From Oscillibacter sp. (lineage in GTDB: Bacteria; Bacillota; Clostridia; Oscillospirales; Oscillospiraceae), in NCBI GenBank assembly GCA_003522105.1, contig DPGF01000017.1, forward strand, positions 32,533 to 64,854: a DNA stretch of 32,322 bases, written 5' to 3'. Below the pieces are notes generated by a model. It had not been told where the DNA came from. It worked only from the letters and a program-made list of their open reading frames with translations, and ran no database searches. Below are positions 16,101 through 24,192 of the stretch, piece by piece. Positions within the stretch are counted from its first letter, which is position 1; each line of letters opens with the position of its first letter. The position numbers and the translations under genes were made by a program.

Positions 16101-17867
16101 TTATCCGTTTGACGGAATCGGCAACTGATATTTCTGCACGTAATGCTCGAAGGTATGCTGAAAGCTGCCGTCGTCGCTTCTTGCCTGACGGAGCGTTTCG
16201 TGCAGGTTGAGGTTGTGCTCGCGCGCGTCGATGACGCAGCCGGCGATGTTGGAGCAGTGGTCGGATGTGCGCTCCAAGTCGGTCAGGAGGTCGGAGAGCA
16301 CAAAGCCGGCCTCAATGCTGCACGTGCCCTGCTGCATGCGCAGGATATGGCGCGTGCGCATCTGCTCTTTGAGCGTGTCGATGACCTGCTCCAGCGGCTC
16401 GACCTGCTGTGCGGCAGTGGGATCCTGACCGGAAAAAGCCTTGAGAGAGAGAGAAAGGATCTCGCGGACGGCGGCGGTGAGCACGGACAGCTCATTGAGC
16501 GCGCTGCCGGAGAAGGTGAGTCCCTTTCGCTCCAGCTCCTCTGCGGAGGAGAGAATGTTGACCGCATGGTCGGAGATGCGCTCAAAATCGCCGATGGTCT
16601 TTAAAAGCTCGGTCGCTTCCTCGCTCTCGTCGCGCCCCATCTTCTGTGCGCTGAGCTTGACAAGATAGGTGCCGAGGATGTCCTCATAATGGTCGCAGCG
16701 CTCCTCATCGTCGTGAATGCTCTGGGCAAGTTCGGGTGTGCCGCGGCTGAGGGCGTCGATGGCATTGTCCAGTGCGCGCACAGCGTATCCGGCCATTTCG
16801 CAGGCGACGCTGCGGCTCTGACGCAGGGCGAGCGAGGGCGTGGGGAGAAGACGCACGTCAAGTTCGGTCGTTTGCTCATCCTGCGAGTGTGCGTCGTCAG
16901 GAACAATGCGCTTGGCAAGCGTTTCGAGCAGCCCGCCTGCGGGCAGGAGCAGCGCAGTGCAAAGGATATTGAATGCCGAGTGCGCCACGGCGATGCCCGC
17001 CATGGAGGCGGATTCGTCAAGCAATGCCGGAGCAAGCGCGGCGCGCACGATGCAGAACACCGTCAGCAGCACGACAACGCCGATGACGTTGAAGAGAAGA
17101 TGGACAACGGCGGCGCGGCGGGCGTTCTTGTTTGTGCCGATGGAGGAGAGCATGGCCGTGACGGTCGTGCCGATGTTCTGCCCCATGATGATGGGAATGG
17201 CCGCAGCGTAGCTCACAGAGCCGGTGACGGCGAGCGCCTGCAAAATACCGACGGACGCCGAGCTCGACTGGATCACAGCCGTGAGCAGCGCGCCGGCGAG
17301 CACGCCGAGAATGGGATTCTGAAAGGCAACAAAAAGGTTCGTGAAAGCGGGAACGTCCTTTAGTCCCGCAACGGCAGTGCTCATCGTTTCCATGCCGAAC
17401 ATGAGCGTCGCAAAGCCGAGCAGGATCATGCCGGTGTCCTTTTTCTTGTTATCCTTGCAGAACATGTAGTAGATGATACCGATGAGCGCAAGCACGGGCG
17501 TAAAGGAGGTGGGCTTTAAAAGCTGTACCCAGAAATTGCCCGAGTCGATGCCGCCGAGGCTCAGAAGCCAGGCGGTGACGGTGGTGCCGACGTTGGCACC
17601 CATGATGACGTTGATGGCCTGACGCAGCGTCATGAGACCGGAGTTGACAAAGCCAACCACCATGACCGTGGTGGCGGACGAGCTCTGAATGATGGCCGTG
17701 ATGCCAAGGCCCGTTAAAAACCCGGCGAACACGCTGCCGGTCATTCTGTCGAGAAGAGAGCGGAGCTTGCCGCCCGCGCGGCGCTCAAGCGCCTGCCCCA
17801 TCAGATTCATGCCGAAGAGGAACAGGCACAGTCCGCCGATCATCGTGAGCACATTGAAAATATCCAT
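16101..17867 (-). CDS. Na+/phosphate cotransporter family protein with PhoU domain
   Basis: A 588-residue membrane protein that should move phosphate with sodium. The two inverted NptA/PNaS repeats each carry the QSSSA signature: QSSSATT at 61-67 and QSSSAS at 200-205. They are paired with GANVGTT (90-96) and GQNIGTT (229-235). About eight or nine membrane helices end near residue 315. The remaining 230 residues form a cytosolic PhoU-like helical domain (about 360-580), with DDEERCDHYEDIL and ERTSDHCSNIAG as typical metal-binding helices. The start was put at 17867 because the repeat domain begins there; an upstream ATG at 17900 would add 11 lysine-rich residues and has no ribosome binding site, though GGAAAG before 17867 is also modest. 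PhoU-fused family members often act in phosphate or low-phosphate signalling. Confidence 0.9.
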   Translation of the reverse strand: MDIFNVLTMIGGLCLFLFGMNLMGQALERRAGGKLRSLLDRMTGSVFAGFLTGLGITAIIQSSSATTVMVVGFVNSGLMTLRQAINVIMGANVGTTVTAWLLSLGGIDSGNFWVQLLKPTSFTPVLALIGIIYYMFCKDNKKKDTGMILLGFATLMFGMETMSTAVAGLKDVPAFTNLFVAFQNPILGVLAGALLTAVIQSSSASVGILQALAVTGSVSYAAAIPIIMGQNIGTTVTAMLSSIGTNKNARRAAVVHLLFNVIGVVVLLTVFCIVRAALAPALLDESASMAGIAVAHSAFNILCTALLLPAGGLLETLAKRIVPDDAHSQDEQTTELDVRLLPTPSLALRQSRSVACEMAGYAVRALDNAIDALSRGTPELAQSIHDDEERCDHYEDILGTYLVKLSAQKMGRDESEEATELLKTIGDFERISDHAVNILSSAEELERKGLTFSGSALNELSVLTAAVREILSLSLKAFSGQDPTAAQQVEPLEQVIDTLKEQMRTRHILRMQQGTCSIEAGFVLSDLLTDLERTSDHCSNIAGCVIDAREHNLNLHETLRQARSDDGSFQHTFEHYVQKYQLPIPSNG

Positions 17868-17912
17868 ATTTTCTATCTTTCCTTTTTCTTTTTTGATCAT
17901 TCATTCTTAACC

Positions 17913-17940
17913 AAGTTACAGCATAAAGGAGCATTGTCAA
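17913..17940 (-). promoter_or_regulatory. possible promoter of the Na/Pi cotransporter gene
   Basis: On the minus strand a perfect TTGACA (17935-17940) is followed after 16 bases by a weak TAACTT (17913-17918). The -35 box overlaps a TTGTCA on the plus strand. No good plus-strand -10 was found at the right distance, so the agmatine operon promoter could not be placed with confidence in 17901-18125. Confidence 0.4.
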
Positions 17941-18125
17941 ATCCACCATCAGAGAATTGTAAAATTTGTGTAAAATGCGCGCTGCACAAGGAAATGTCAG
18001 CCTTCTTCCTCGTTTTGCGCGGGTATGGGCGCATGAACTGGAAAAAAGTGCAGACAATAAGCCCGGCATTTCCCGCGGCGAATACGGCCGCGGCAACAGC
18101 ACTCGACAACAGTTGGAGGAAGAAT

Positions 18126-19175
18126 ATGAAAAAAGATTTTATCGACACCAACGAATGGACCAAGCAGGAGCTGCTCGACATCATCGAACTGTCGCTTGCC
18201 ATCAAAAAGGCCATCAAGGCAGGGTACTATCCGCCGCTGATGCGGAACATGACGCTCGGCATGATTTTTCAGCAGTCCAGCACGCGCACGCGCGTTTCGT
18301 TTGAAACGGCGATGAGCCAGATGGGCGGCCACGCGCAGTATTTAGGCCCCGGCATGATCCAGCTCGGCGGACATGAGACCATCGGCGACACGGGCAAGGT
18401 GCTCTCAAAGCTCGTGGACATCGTGATGGCGCGCGTCATCGCGCACAAGACGATCGAGGAACTGGGGAAAAGCTGCACGATCCCCGTCATCAACGGCATG
18501 TCGGACTACAATCACCCCACGCAGGAGATCGGCGATATGTGCACCATCATGGAGCATTTGCCGCAGGGAAAGAGATTGGAGGATTGCAAAGTCGTCTTTG
18601 TCGGCGACGCGACACAGGTGTGCGCATCGCTCGGCTTCATCACGACAAAGCTCGGCATGCATTTTGTCCAGTACGGCCCCGAGGGTCACCAGCTGAACGA
18701 AGAACACAAGGAGATCCTGAAGAAGAACTGCGCGCTTTCCGGCGGCAGTTTTCTCGTCACCGACGAGCGCGAGAGCGTGCGCGGCGCGGATTTTATCTAC
18801 ACCGATGTGTGGTACGGTCTCTACGAAAACGAGATGCCGAAGGAGGAACGCGTGCGCGTGTTCCATGACTATCAGGTGAACCGCGAGCTGATGCAGCTGG
18901 GGAACCTCGGCTGCAAGTTCCTGCACTGCCTGCCCGCCACGCGCGGCGAGGACGTGACAGACGAGGTCGCAGACAGCGATGCTTCCCTCTGCTGGGAGCA
19001 GGCGGGCAACCGCCTGACGGCCATGCGCGGGCTTCTCGTCTATCTGACGCGCTGCCGCCGCGAGCCGAGCGGCGCACAGATCGCCGCGGCGAAGGAGGAG
19101 CTTGACCGGGTGCTGTGCGATAAGCTCGGCTGCGTCGAGGCCTACTGCGGTGTTTCGAAAGCGGAAAAGAGCTGA
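18126..19175 (+). CDS. ptcA: putrescine carbamoyltransferase
   Basis: Phosphorolyses N-carbamoylputrescine to putrescine and carbamoyl phosphate in agmatine catabolism. The 349-residue protein has the carbamoyltransferase phosphate motif SSTRTR (51-56) and HCLP (267-270). Where ornithine transcarbamylases have an SMG ornithine-binding loop, it reads DVWYGLYENEM (227-237), a mark of putrescine carbamoyltransferase. The strings YYPPLMRNMTLGMIFQQSS and QYLGPGMIQLGGHE also match this subgroup. The ATG at 18126 was chosen because GGAGG lies seven bases upstream and the family N-terminus starts there; an open extension to 17934 would overlap the likely promoter. It is the first gene of a B-D-A order agmatine operon. 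The antiporter follows after 8 bases and the deiminase closes the set. The context supports this specificity over arginine biosynthesis. Confidence 0.93.
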   Translation: MKKDFIDTNEWTKQELLDIIELSLAIKKAIKAGYYPPLMRNMTLGMIFQQSSTRTRVSFETAMSQMGGHAQYLGPGMIQLGGHETIGDTGKVLSKLVDIVMARVIAHKTIEELGKSCTIPVINGMSDYNHPTQEIGDMCTIMEHLPQGKRLEDCKVVFVGDATQVCASLGFITTKLGMHFVQYGPEGHQLNEEHKEILKKNCALSGGSFLVTDERESVRGADFIYTDVWYGLYENEMPKEERVRVFHDYQVNRELMQLGNLGCKFLHCLPATRGEDVTDEVADSDASLCWEQAGNRLTAMRGLLVYLTRCRREPSGAQIAAAKEELDRVLCDKLGCVEAYCGVSKAEKS

Positions 19176-19183
19176 GAAAAACA

Positions 19184-20560
19184 ATGGAGAAGAATCAATT
19201 TCGTCTTGCGGACGTGATCCTGTCGGTCATCTGCGTGGTGTTCGTCGCCGAAGCGGCGGCGCCGGTCGCGTCCATCGGCAACAGCCAGTATTTCTGGTGG
19301 GGATTTATGATCCTTGCGTTTTTGCTGCCCTACGGTTTGATCGCCGCCGAGCTCGGTACGGCCTACGCGGGCGACGGCGGGCTTTATGACTGGATCCACG
19401 CGGCGTATCCGCAGGGGAAGTGGGCGGCGCGCGCCTCGTGGTACTACTGGATCAACTTTCCGCTGTGGATGGCGTCGCTCGCGGTGATGTGTCCGGAACT
19501 GCTGCGCGACATCACGGGGCGGCAGATGGGAACCATTGCCTCGCTCGCCGTGCAGCTTCTTTTCATCTGGATCGTCACGCTCATCGCCTGCTATCCCGTG
19601 TGCGACAGCATCGTGATCCTGAACGTGAGCGCCGTCATCAAGATCCTGCTGGCACTGCTCGTCGGCGGACTCGGCGTGTGGTATATCAGCCGCTACGGTT
19701 TTGTCAACGATATGTCGGCGCGGACGTTTCTGCCGTCGTTCGACCTCACGAGCCTCTCGTATATCTCGGTCATCATTTTTAACTTCCTTGGCTTCGAGGT
19801 CGTGTGTACGTTTGCCGGCAGCATGAGCGAGCCGAAAAAGCAGATCCCGCAGTCCATCGTGACCGGCGGCATCGTCATTGCGGCCATCTATCTTTTTTCG
19901 GCCTTTGGCATCGGCGCGGCGGTAGACGTGCGCGAGATCAGCGTGGACTCGGGCCTCATCGACGCGGTGTCGCTGATCCTTGGCGCTGACGGCGGCGTGC
20001 TTGTTGCCGTGGTGGCGCTTTTGTTCCTTGTAACGCTGTTCGGCAACATGATCTCGTGGTCAATGGGCGTCAACTCGACGGCGGCGCTTGCCGCAGACCA
20101 CAACGATATGCCGCGCGTTTTTGCAAAGCGCTGGGCAAAAAACAACATGCCTGTCGGTTCGGCGGTCGCCTCGGGCGTCGTTGCCTCGGGCGTGTGCATT
20201 TTGGGCGTGCTCATCGAGATGGTCACGCCGGATTCCTCGCTCTTTTGGAGCTTTTTTGCGCTGAATCTTGTGATGCTGCTGTTGAGCTATCTTCCCGTGT
20301 TCCCCGCGTTTTTGAAGCTGCGGCGCGTAGATGCAAAGACGCCGCGTCCCTTCCGCGTGCCGGGGTCAGATGCGGCGCTGCGCTGCATCGCCTATGTGCC
20401 GATGGCGCTCATCATCATCTCTATCATCTTTACCGCCGTGCCGCTCTCGTTTGATGCGGAAACGCTTAAAAGTTTCCTGCCCATCACGATCGGGACGATC
20501 CTCAGCGCGGCGATCGGCGAGGTGCTGATCGCGCTGCGCGGGAAAACCGCGCGCAGATAA
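19184..20560 (+). CDS. aguD: agmatine/putrescine antiporter, APC family
   Basis: A 458-residue membrane protein with about twelve hydrophobic helices. The N-terminus (FRLADVILSVICVVFVAEAA, then an IGNSQYFWWG stretch) and GDGGLYDWIHAAYP near residues 65-78 are typical of APC amino-acid/polyamine exchangers and similar to the lactic-acid-bacterial AguD type. Its place between the carbamoyltransferase and the deiminase supports exchange of agmatine in for putrescine out. Electrogenic exchange is known for the family but not shown here. The ATG lies 8 bases after ptcA; its ribosome binding site is weak and inside the ptcA end, so translational coupling is likely. The general family is sure, the substrate less so. 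Confidence 0.88.
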   Translation: MEKNQFRLADVILSVICVVFVAEAAAPVASIGNSQYFWWGFMILAFLLPYGLIAAELGTAYAGDGGLYDWIHAAYPQGKWAARASWYYWINFPLWMASLAVMCPELLRDITGRQMGTIASLAVQLLFIWIVTLIACYPVCDSIVILNVSAVIKILLALLVGGLGVWYISRYGFVNDMSARTFLPSFDLTSLSYISVIIFNFLGFEVVCTFAGSMSEPKKQIPQSIVTGGIVIAAIYLFSAFGIGAAVDVREISVDSGLIDAVSLILGADGGVLVAVVALLFLVTLFGNMISWSMGVNSTAALAADHNDMPRVFAKRWAKNNMPVGSAVASGVVASGVCILGVLIEMVTPDSSLFWSFFALNLVMLLLSYLPVFPAFLKLRRVDAKTPRPFRVPGSDAALRCIAYVPMALIIISIIFTAVPLSFDAETLKSFLPITIGTILSAAIGEVLIALRGKTARR

Positions 20561-20589
20561 GTATGGTTTCATCATAAGGAGATAAATGT

Positions 20590-21690
20590 ATGGCAAGAAG
20601 AATTATCGGCACAACGCCGAAGCAGGACGGGTATCGCATGCCCGCTGAATTTGAACCGCAGCAGGGCGTTTGGATGCTCTGGCCCGAGCGCAGCGACAAC
20701 TGGCGCAACGGCGGAAAGCCCGCGCAGCGCACCTTTGCCGAGGTCGCAAAGGCCATTGCCCGCTTTGAGCAGGTCACCGTCGGCGCGTCGGTGCGCCAGT
20801 ATCAGAACGCGCGCGCCCGCCTGCCGGAAAATATCCGCGTGGTGGAGCTTGAGAGCGACGATGCGTGGGTGCGCGACTGCGGGCCGACTTTCCTTGTGAA
20901 CGACCGGGGCGGCCTTCGCGCGGTGGACTGGGCGTTCAACGCCTGGGGCGGGCTTGTGGACGGGCTTTACTTTCCCTGGGACAAGGACGACCAGGTTGCG
21001 CGCAAGATCTGCGAGATCGCGGGCGTGGACAGCTACCGCACGGAAAATTTCGTGCTCGAGGGCGGCTCTATCCATGTTGACGGCGAAGGAACAGTGCTGA
21101 CGACGGAAATGTGCCTGCTCTCCGCGGGGCGCAATCCGGACAAATCGAAAGAAGAGATCGAAAAAATGCTGCTCGACTATCTCGGCTGTGAAAAGGTACT
21201 GTGGATCAAGGACGGCATCGACCCCGACGAAACGAACGGACACATCGACGACGTGGCCTGTTTTGTTGCGCCCGGTGAGGCCGCCTGCATCTGGACGGAG
21301 GATAAGAACCACCCGTTCTACGAGCAGGCACAGGCAGCGTACCGCTTTCTGAGCGGTGCGACGGACGCAAAGGGGAGAAAACTCAAAGTCCACAAGTTGT
21401 GCCTGACGAAAAAACCGTGCCTCCTTGAAGGGGCGGACACCATCGACGCGGTGGAGGGGACGATCCCGCGGGAAAACGGCGAGGTGAGCATCGCGTCGTA
21501 TATGAACTTCCTCATCGTCAACGGTGCGGTGATCCTGCCGCAGTACGGCGACGAAAACGACGCGCTCGCTGCCCGACAGGTGCAGGAAATGTTCCCCGAC
21601 CGTGAGGTCGTTCCCGTGCAGACGCGCGAGGTCGCCTTCGGCGGCGGCAACATTCACTGCATTACGCAGCAGCAGCCCGCGGTGAAGTAG
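20590..21690 (+). CDS. aguA: agmatine deiminase
   Basis: Hydrolyses agmatine to N-carbamoylputrescine and ammonia. The 366 residues begin with the family pattern TPKQDGYRMPAEFEPQQGVWM. They include DDAWVRDCGPTF (about 94-105), NAWGG, the GGSIHVDGEGT block with the catalytic histidine region near residue 161, ETNGHIDDVACF near 217-228, and the nucleophile cysteine C357 in GGGNIHCITQQQP. All expected catalytic residues of the guanidine-modifying superfamily are present. The ribosome binding site is AAGGAG. The gene ends the operon just before a terminator. Together with ptcA and aguD it lets the cell take up agmatine, release ammonia (acid protection) and make carbamoyl phosphate. A carbamate kinase, the usual fourth partner, is missing here. 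Confidence 0.95.
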   Translation: MARRIIGTTPKQDGYRMPAEFEPQQGVWMLWPERSDNWRNGGKPAQRTFAEVAKAIARFEQVTVGASVRQYQNARARLPENIRVVELESDDAWVRDCGPTFLVNDRGGLRAVDWAFNAWGGLVDGLYFPWDKDDQVARKICEIAGVDSYRTENFVLEGGSIHVDGEGTVLTTEMCLLSAGRNPDKSKEEIEKMLLDYLGCEKVLWIKDGIDPDETNGHIDDVACFVAPGEAACIWTEDKNHPFYEQAQAAYRFLSGATDAKGRKLKVHKLCLTKKPCLLEGADTIDAVEGTIPRENGEVSIASYMNFLIVNGAVILPQYGDENDALAARQVQEMFPDREVVPVQTREVAFGGGNIHCITQQQPAVK

Positions 21691-21691
21691 T

Positions 21692-21737
21692 AAAAAAGAG
21701 CGCCGCCCGTGCAATAAATGTACGGGCGGCGTTTTTA
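21692..21737. terminator. intrinsic terminator of the agmatine operon, likely bidirectional
   Basis: CGCCGCCCGT (21701-21710) pairs perfectly with ACGGGCGGCG (21722-21731) around an 11-base loop, with TTTTT after it and AAAAAA before it. It separates aguA from the convergent LysR gene. Confidence 0.92.
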
Positions 21738-21743
21738 TGGTGC

Positions 21744-22661
21744 TTATGCAGTTTGCTCGCGGGCGATGCGGATGAATTCGGAGAGCACACTCCACGGATA
21801 CGAGCGCCTGAGATAGCCAAAGCAGATGGGATACGACGCACTGGGGCAGAGGGGGAGAATGTGCAGCTGCGCGAGCTGCTCGGGCGAGAGCGCTGTTTGC
21901 AGTAGATTTTCCGGACAGAAGCACGCGCCCACGCCCTGCACGCAGAGCGCGAGCAGCGTTTCGACATTTTCCGACGTCGCCTTGCTGATAGGCGAGATGC
22001 CCGAGGCGCGCAGCAGCTCGCGTCCAATGCGTCCGCCGATATCTGCGGCTGAGCCGAGAACGAACGGGCAGTCGCGCAGCGAGTGCAAGTCCCCTGCGGC
22101 GATCTCATTGCGGCGTACATCGAGGTCAATCTGACACTGCACAAGAAGACTGTCCACAAGGCAGAGAACAGTGTGCTCAGTGTAGTAGTCGGCGAGCTCG
22201 ATGCTGGGCGGCGCCTTGGGATAGGCGGCGATGGCGAGGTCAATGCCGCCGCTGAGCAGCGCCTTCTGGATCGCGTCGTTCGAGCCTTCGAGCAGCGTGA
22301 TCTCGACATTCGGATACTGACGCTGAAAGGCGGGGATCAGGCGCGGCATGATGGCGCGGCCGCGCGTGTAGGCGATGCCGACGCGCAACTCGCCCTTCTG
22401 ATTTTCGGAGATATCGCAGAATTCGCGTTCCATGGCCTGTCGCGTCTGCCCGATGGATTCGGCATAGCGCAGAAACGTGCGGCCCGCATAGGTGAGTTCA
22501 AGCGGCGTGCGGCGCACAAGGAGTGTGCAGCCAAGCTCCTTTTCAAGTCCCGCAATGTGGGACGAGAGCGACTGCTGCGTGATATGCAGTGCTTCGGCGG
22601 CGCGGGTAAAGTTTTTCTCCCGCGCGAGCACGAGAAAATAGTCAAGGGAATGAAAATTCAC
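21744..22661 (-). CDS. LysR-family transcriptional regulator
   Basis: A 305-residue regulator. Residues about 1-60 form the winged helix-turn-helix, with FTRAAEALHITQQSLSSHIA as the recognition region, and the rest is a periplasmic-binding-like effector domain (GELRVGIAYTRGRAIMPRL, AAYPKAP, VQGVGACFCPENLL). The start is a GTG at 22661, which has AAAGGAGG upstream; the open frame continues further upstream but crosses the promoter. It is divergent from the NhaC-type antiporter and convergent with the agmatine operon. The usual LysR habit suggests that the divergent antiporter gene is its target. A role in the agmatine operon is possible but has no sequence support. Confidence 0.9.
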   Translation of the reverse strand: MNFHSLDYFLVLAREKNFTRAAEALHITQQSLSSHIAGLEKELGCTLLVRRTPLELTYAGRTFLRYAESIGQTRQAMEREFCDISENQKGELRVGIAYTRGRAIMPRLIPAFQRQYPNVEITLLEGSNDAIQKALLSGGIDLAIAAYPKAPPSIELADYYTEHTVLCLVDSLLVQCQIDLDVRRNEIAAGDLHSLRDCPFVLGSAADIGGRIGRELLRASGISPISKATSENVETLLALCVQGVGACFCPENLLQTALSPEQLAQLHILPLCPSASYPICFGYLRRSYPWSVLSEFIRIAREQTA

Positions 22662-22691
22662 GGGAGTCCTCCTTTCACAGTTATTTCTTGT

Positions 22692-22720
22692 AGAATATAT
22701 CAATTTTAACAGTTTTACAA
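22692..22720 (-). promoter_or_regulatory. promoter of the LysR gene
   Basis: On the minus strand TTGTAA (22715-22720) and TATTCT (22692-22697) are 17 bases apart, about 30 bases before the GTG start. The 180-base divergent region is noticeably AT-rich compared with its flanks. Confidence 0.6.
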
Positions 22721-22774
22721 GCATAAAAGCAGGAATTATACTGTGGGCAGAGCACATGAAACGGCAGGAGAAGA

Positions 22775-22803
22775 TTTCCTTTTTCCACCGCGCGTGCTAA
22801 GAT
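22775..22803 (+). promoter_or_regulatory. candidate promoter of the NhaC-type antiporter gene
   Basis: TTTCCT (22775-22780), a 17-base spacer and TAAGAT (22798-22803) preceded by TGC, an extended -10. It lies about 37 bases before the ATG at 22841. The -35 is weak, as expected for an activator-dependent LysR target. Confidence 0.5.
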
Positions 22804-22840
22804 AGCGTACTGTATTGAAAAAGGATAGGGGAGGACTGAG

Positions 22841-24127
22841 ATGGCTGCAATCGTTCTTTTTTGTCTGGCGCTGATGGCCTGCCTTGTGCTGCGGGCCAAT
22901 ATCCTCTATGCGCTTTTGGCAGGGTTGGTGATCTTTACGCTGCACGGCAGGCAGCAGGGCTTTTCCTGGAAGGAACTGGGAAAAATGATTGGTGCGGGCG
23001 TGAAAACGTCGGCGAGCGTGCTGCTCGTCTTTCCCCTCATCGGCATGCTGACTGCCCTCTGGCGCGCGTGCGGCACGCTGCCGTTCATCATCTGCTGTGC
23101 TGTCGACCTCATCCGGCCGCAGATCCTGCTGCTGATGACATTTCTGCTGAATTGCGGCGTTTCGATGCTGACGGGGACGGCGTTCGGCACGGCGGCGACG
23201 ATGGGCACCATCTGCGTGAGTGTGGGCGTGTCGATGGGCATGGACCCGGTGCTGCTCGGCGGAGCGATGCTCTCCGGCGTATATTTCGGCGACCGCTGCT
23301 CGCCGGTCTCAACGAGCGCGCTGCTTGTGAGCGAGCTGACGGGGACAAATATTTACGATAACATCAAACGCATGCTGAAAACGGCGCTTGTGCCGTTTCT
23401 CCTCAGCTGCGGCATCTATGCCGCGCTTGGAATGATGAAAAGCGGCGGCGCGGCGGGCGAGCTGTGGTCGCTCTACGGACGCGAGATGGCGCTGCACTGG
23501 GTCATGTGCCTGCCGGCGGTGCTCATTCTGGCGCTGTCGCTCCTGCGCGTGAAGGTCAAGCGGGCGATGGCGGCGAGCATTTTGGCATCGGTCGTGCTGT
23601 GCGTTTTCCTGCGCCGCTTGGACGCGGTGACGATCCTCAAGACCTCGGTTTGGGGCTACACGGCGGCGGACGCCGAGGTCGGCGCAATGCTCAACGGCGG
23701 CGGTATTCTCTCGATGCTGCGCGTGGCAATGATCGTGATGATCTCGTCGGCCTATTCCGGCATTTTCCGCAAGACGGGGCTGCTTGACCGGCTCTGTGCG
23801 CGCATCACGGTTTTGAGCGAAAAGACCTCGCCCTATGCCGCCATGCTGCTGACGGCGTTCCTGGCGGGGCTTCTTGCCTGCAACCAGACGCTGACGATCA
23901 TTCTGACGCATCAGCTCTGTGCGCCGTCACAGCAAAGCAAGGAACAGTTTGCCATCAACCTTGAAAACAGCGCCGTGGTCGTTGCGCCGCTCATTCCGTG
24001 GTCGATCGCGGGAGCAACGCCGCTTTCAACGGTCGGCGCGCCGACGATGGGCATGGCGCTGGCATGTTTTTTGTACATTCTGCCCCTGTGCGAGCTTGTG
24101 CGGCACGCTGCCTCGTCCCGCCGGTAA
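22841..24127 (+). CDS. NhaC-family Na+/H+ antiporter
   Basis: A 428-residue membrane protein with about ten to twelve helices. Family landmarks include LTGTAFGTAATMGTI (around residues 110-125) and the core motif FGDRCSPVSTSALL (around 148-162), which in this family lies near the ion site, then LACNQTLTIILTHQLC and ENSAVVVAPLIPWSIAG. It is slightly shorter than many NhaC proteins. The ribosome binding site is GGGAGG. Relatives include Na+/H+ antiporters as well as malate/lactate-type exchangers, so the counter-substrate is not certain. Its divergent LysR partner implies induced expression, which would fit exchange of an organic acid or pH stress. A terminator follows nine bases after the stop. 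Confidence 0.87.
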   Translation: MAAIVLFCLALMACLVLRANILYALLAGLVIFTLHGRQQGFSWKELGKMIGAGVKTSASVLLVFPLIGMLTALWRACGTLPFIICCAVDLIRPQILLLMTFLLNCGVSMLTGTAFGTAATMGTICVSVGVSMGMDPVLLGGAMLSGVYFGDRCSPVSTSALLVSELTGTNIYDNIKRMLKTALVPFLLSCGIYAALGMMKSGGAAGELWSLYGREMALHWVMCLPAVLILALSLLRVKVKRAMAASILASVVLCVFLRRLDAVTILKTSVWGYTAADAEVGAMLNGGGILSMLRVAMIVMISSAYSGIFRKTGLLDRLCARITVLSEKTSPYAAMLLTAFLAGLLACNQTLTIILTHQLCAPSQQSKEQFAINLENSAVVVAPLIPWSIAGATPLSTVGAPTMGMALACFLYILPLCELVRHAASSRR

Positions 24128-24135
24128 GAAATGAG

Positions 24136-24172
24136 AAGGCCCGCTTACAGCAGTGCTGTAAGCGGGCTTTTT
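24136..24172 (+). terminator. intrinsic terminator after the antiporter gene
   Basis: GCCCGCTTACAGC (24139-24151) pairs perfectly with GCTGTAAGCGGGC (24155-24167) around the loop AGT, then TTTTT. It separates the antiporter from the convergent acetate kinase gene. Confidence 0.93.
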
Positions 24173-24192
24173 GTGATCGTTTTTAGGTGAGA

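Noticed and set aside
17934..18125. 64-residue N-terminal extension of putrescine carbamoyltransferase
   Set aside because: The in-frame extension begins at a TTG without a ribosome binding site. GGAGG lies just before 18126, where the family N-terminus begins.
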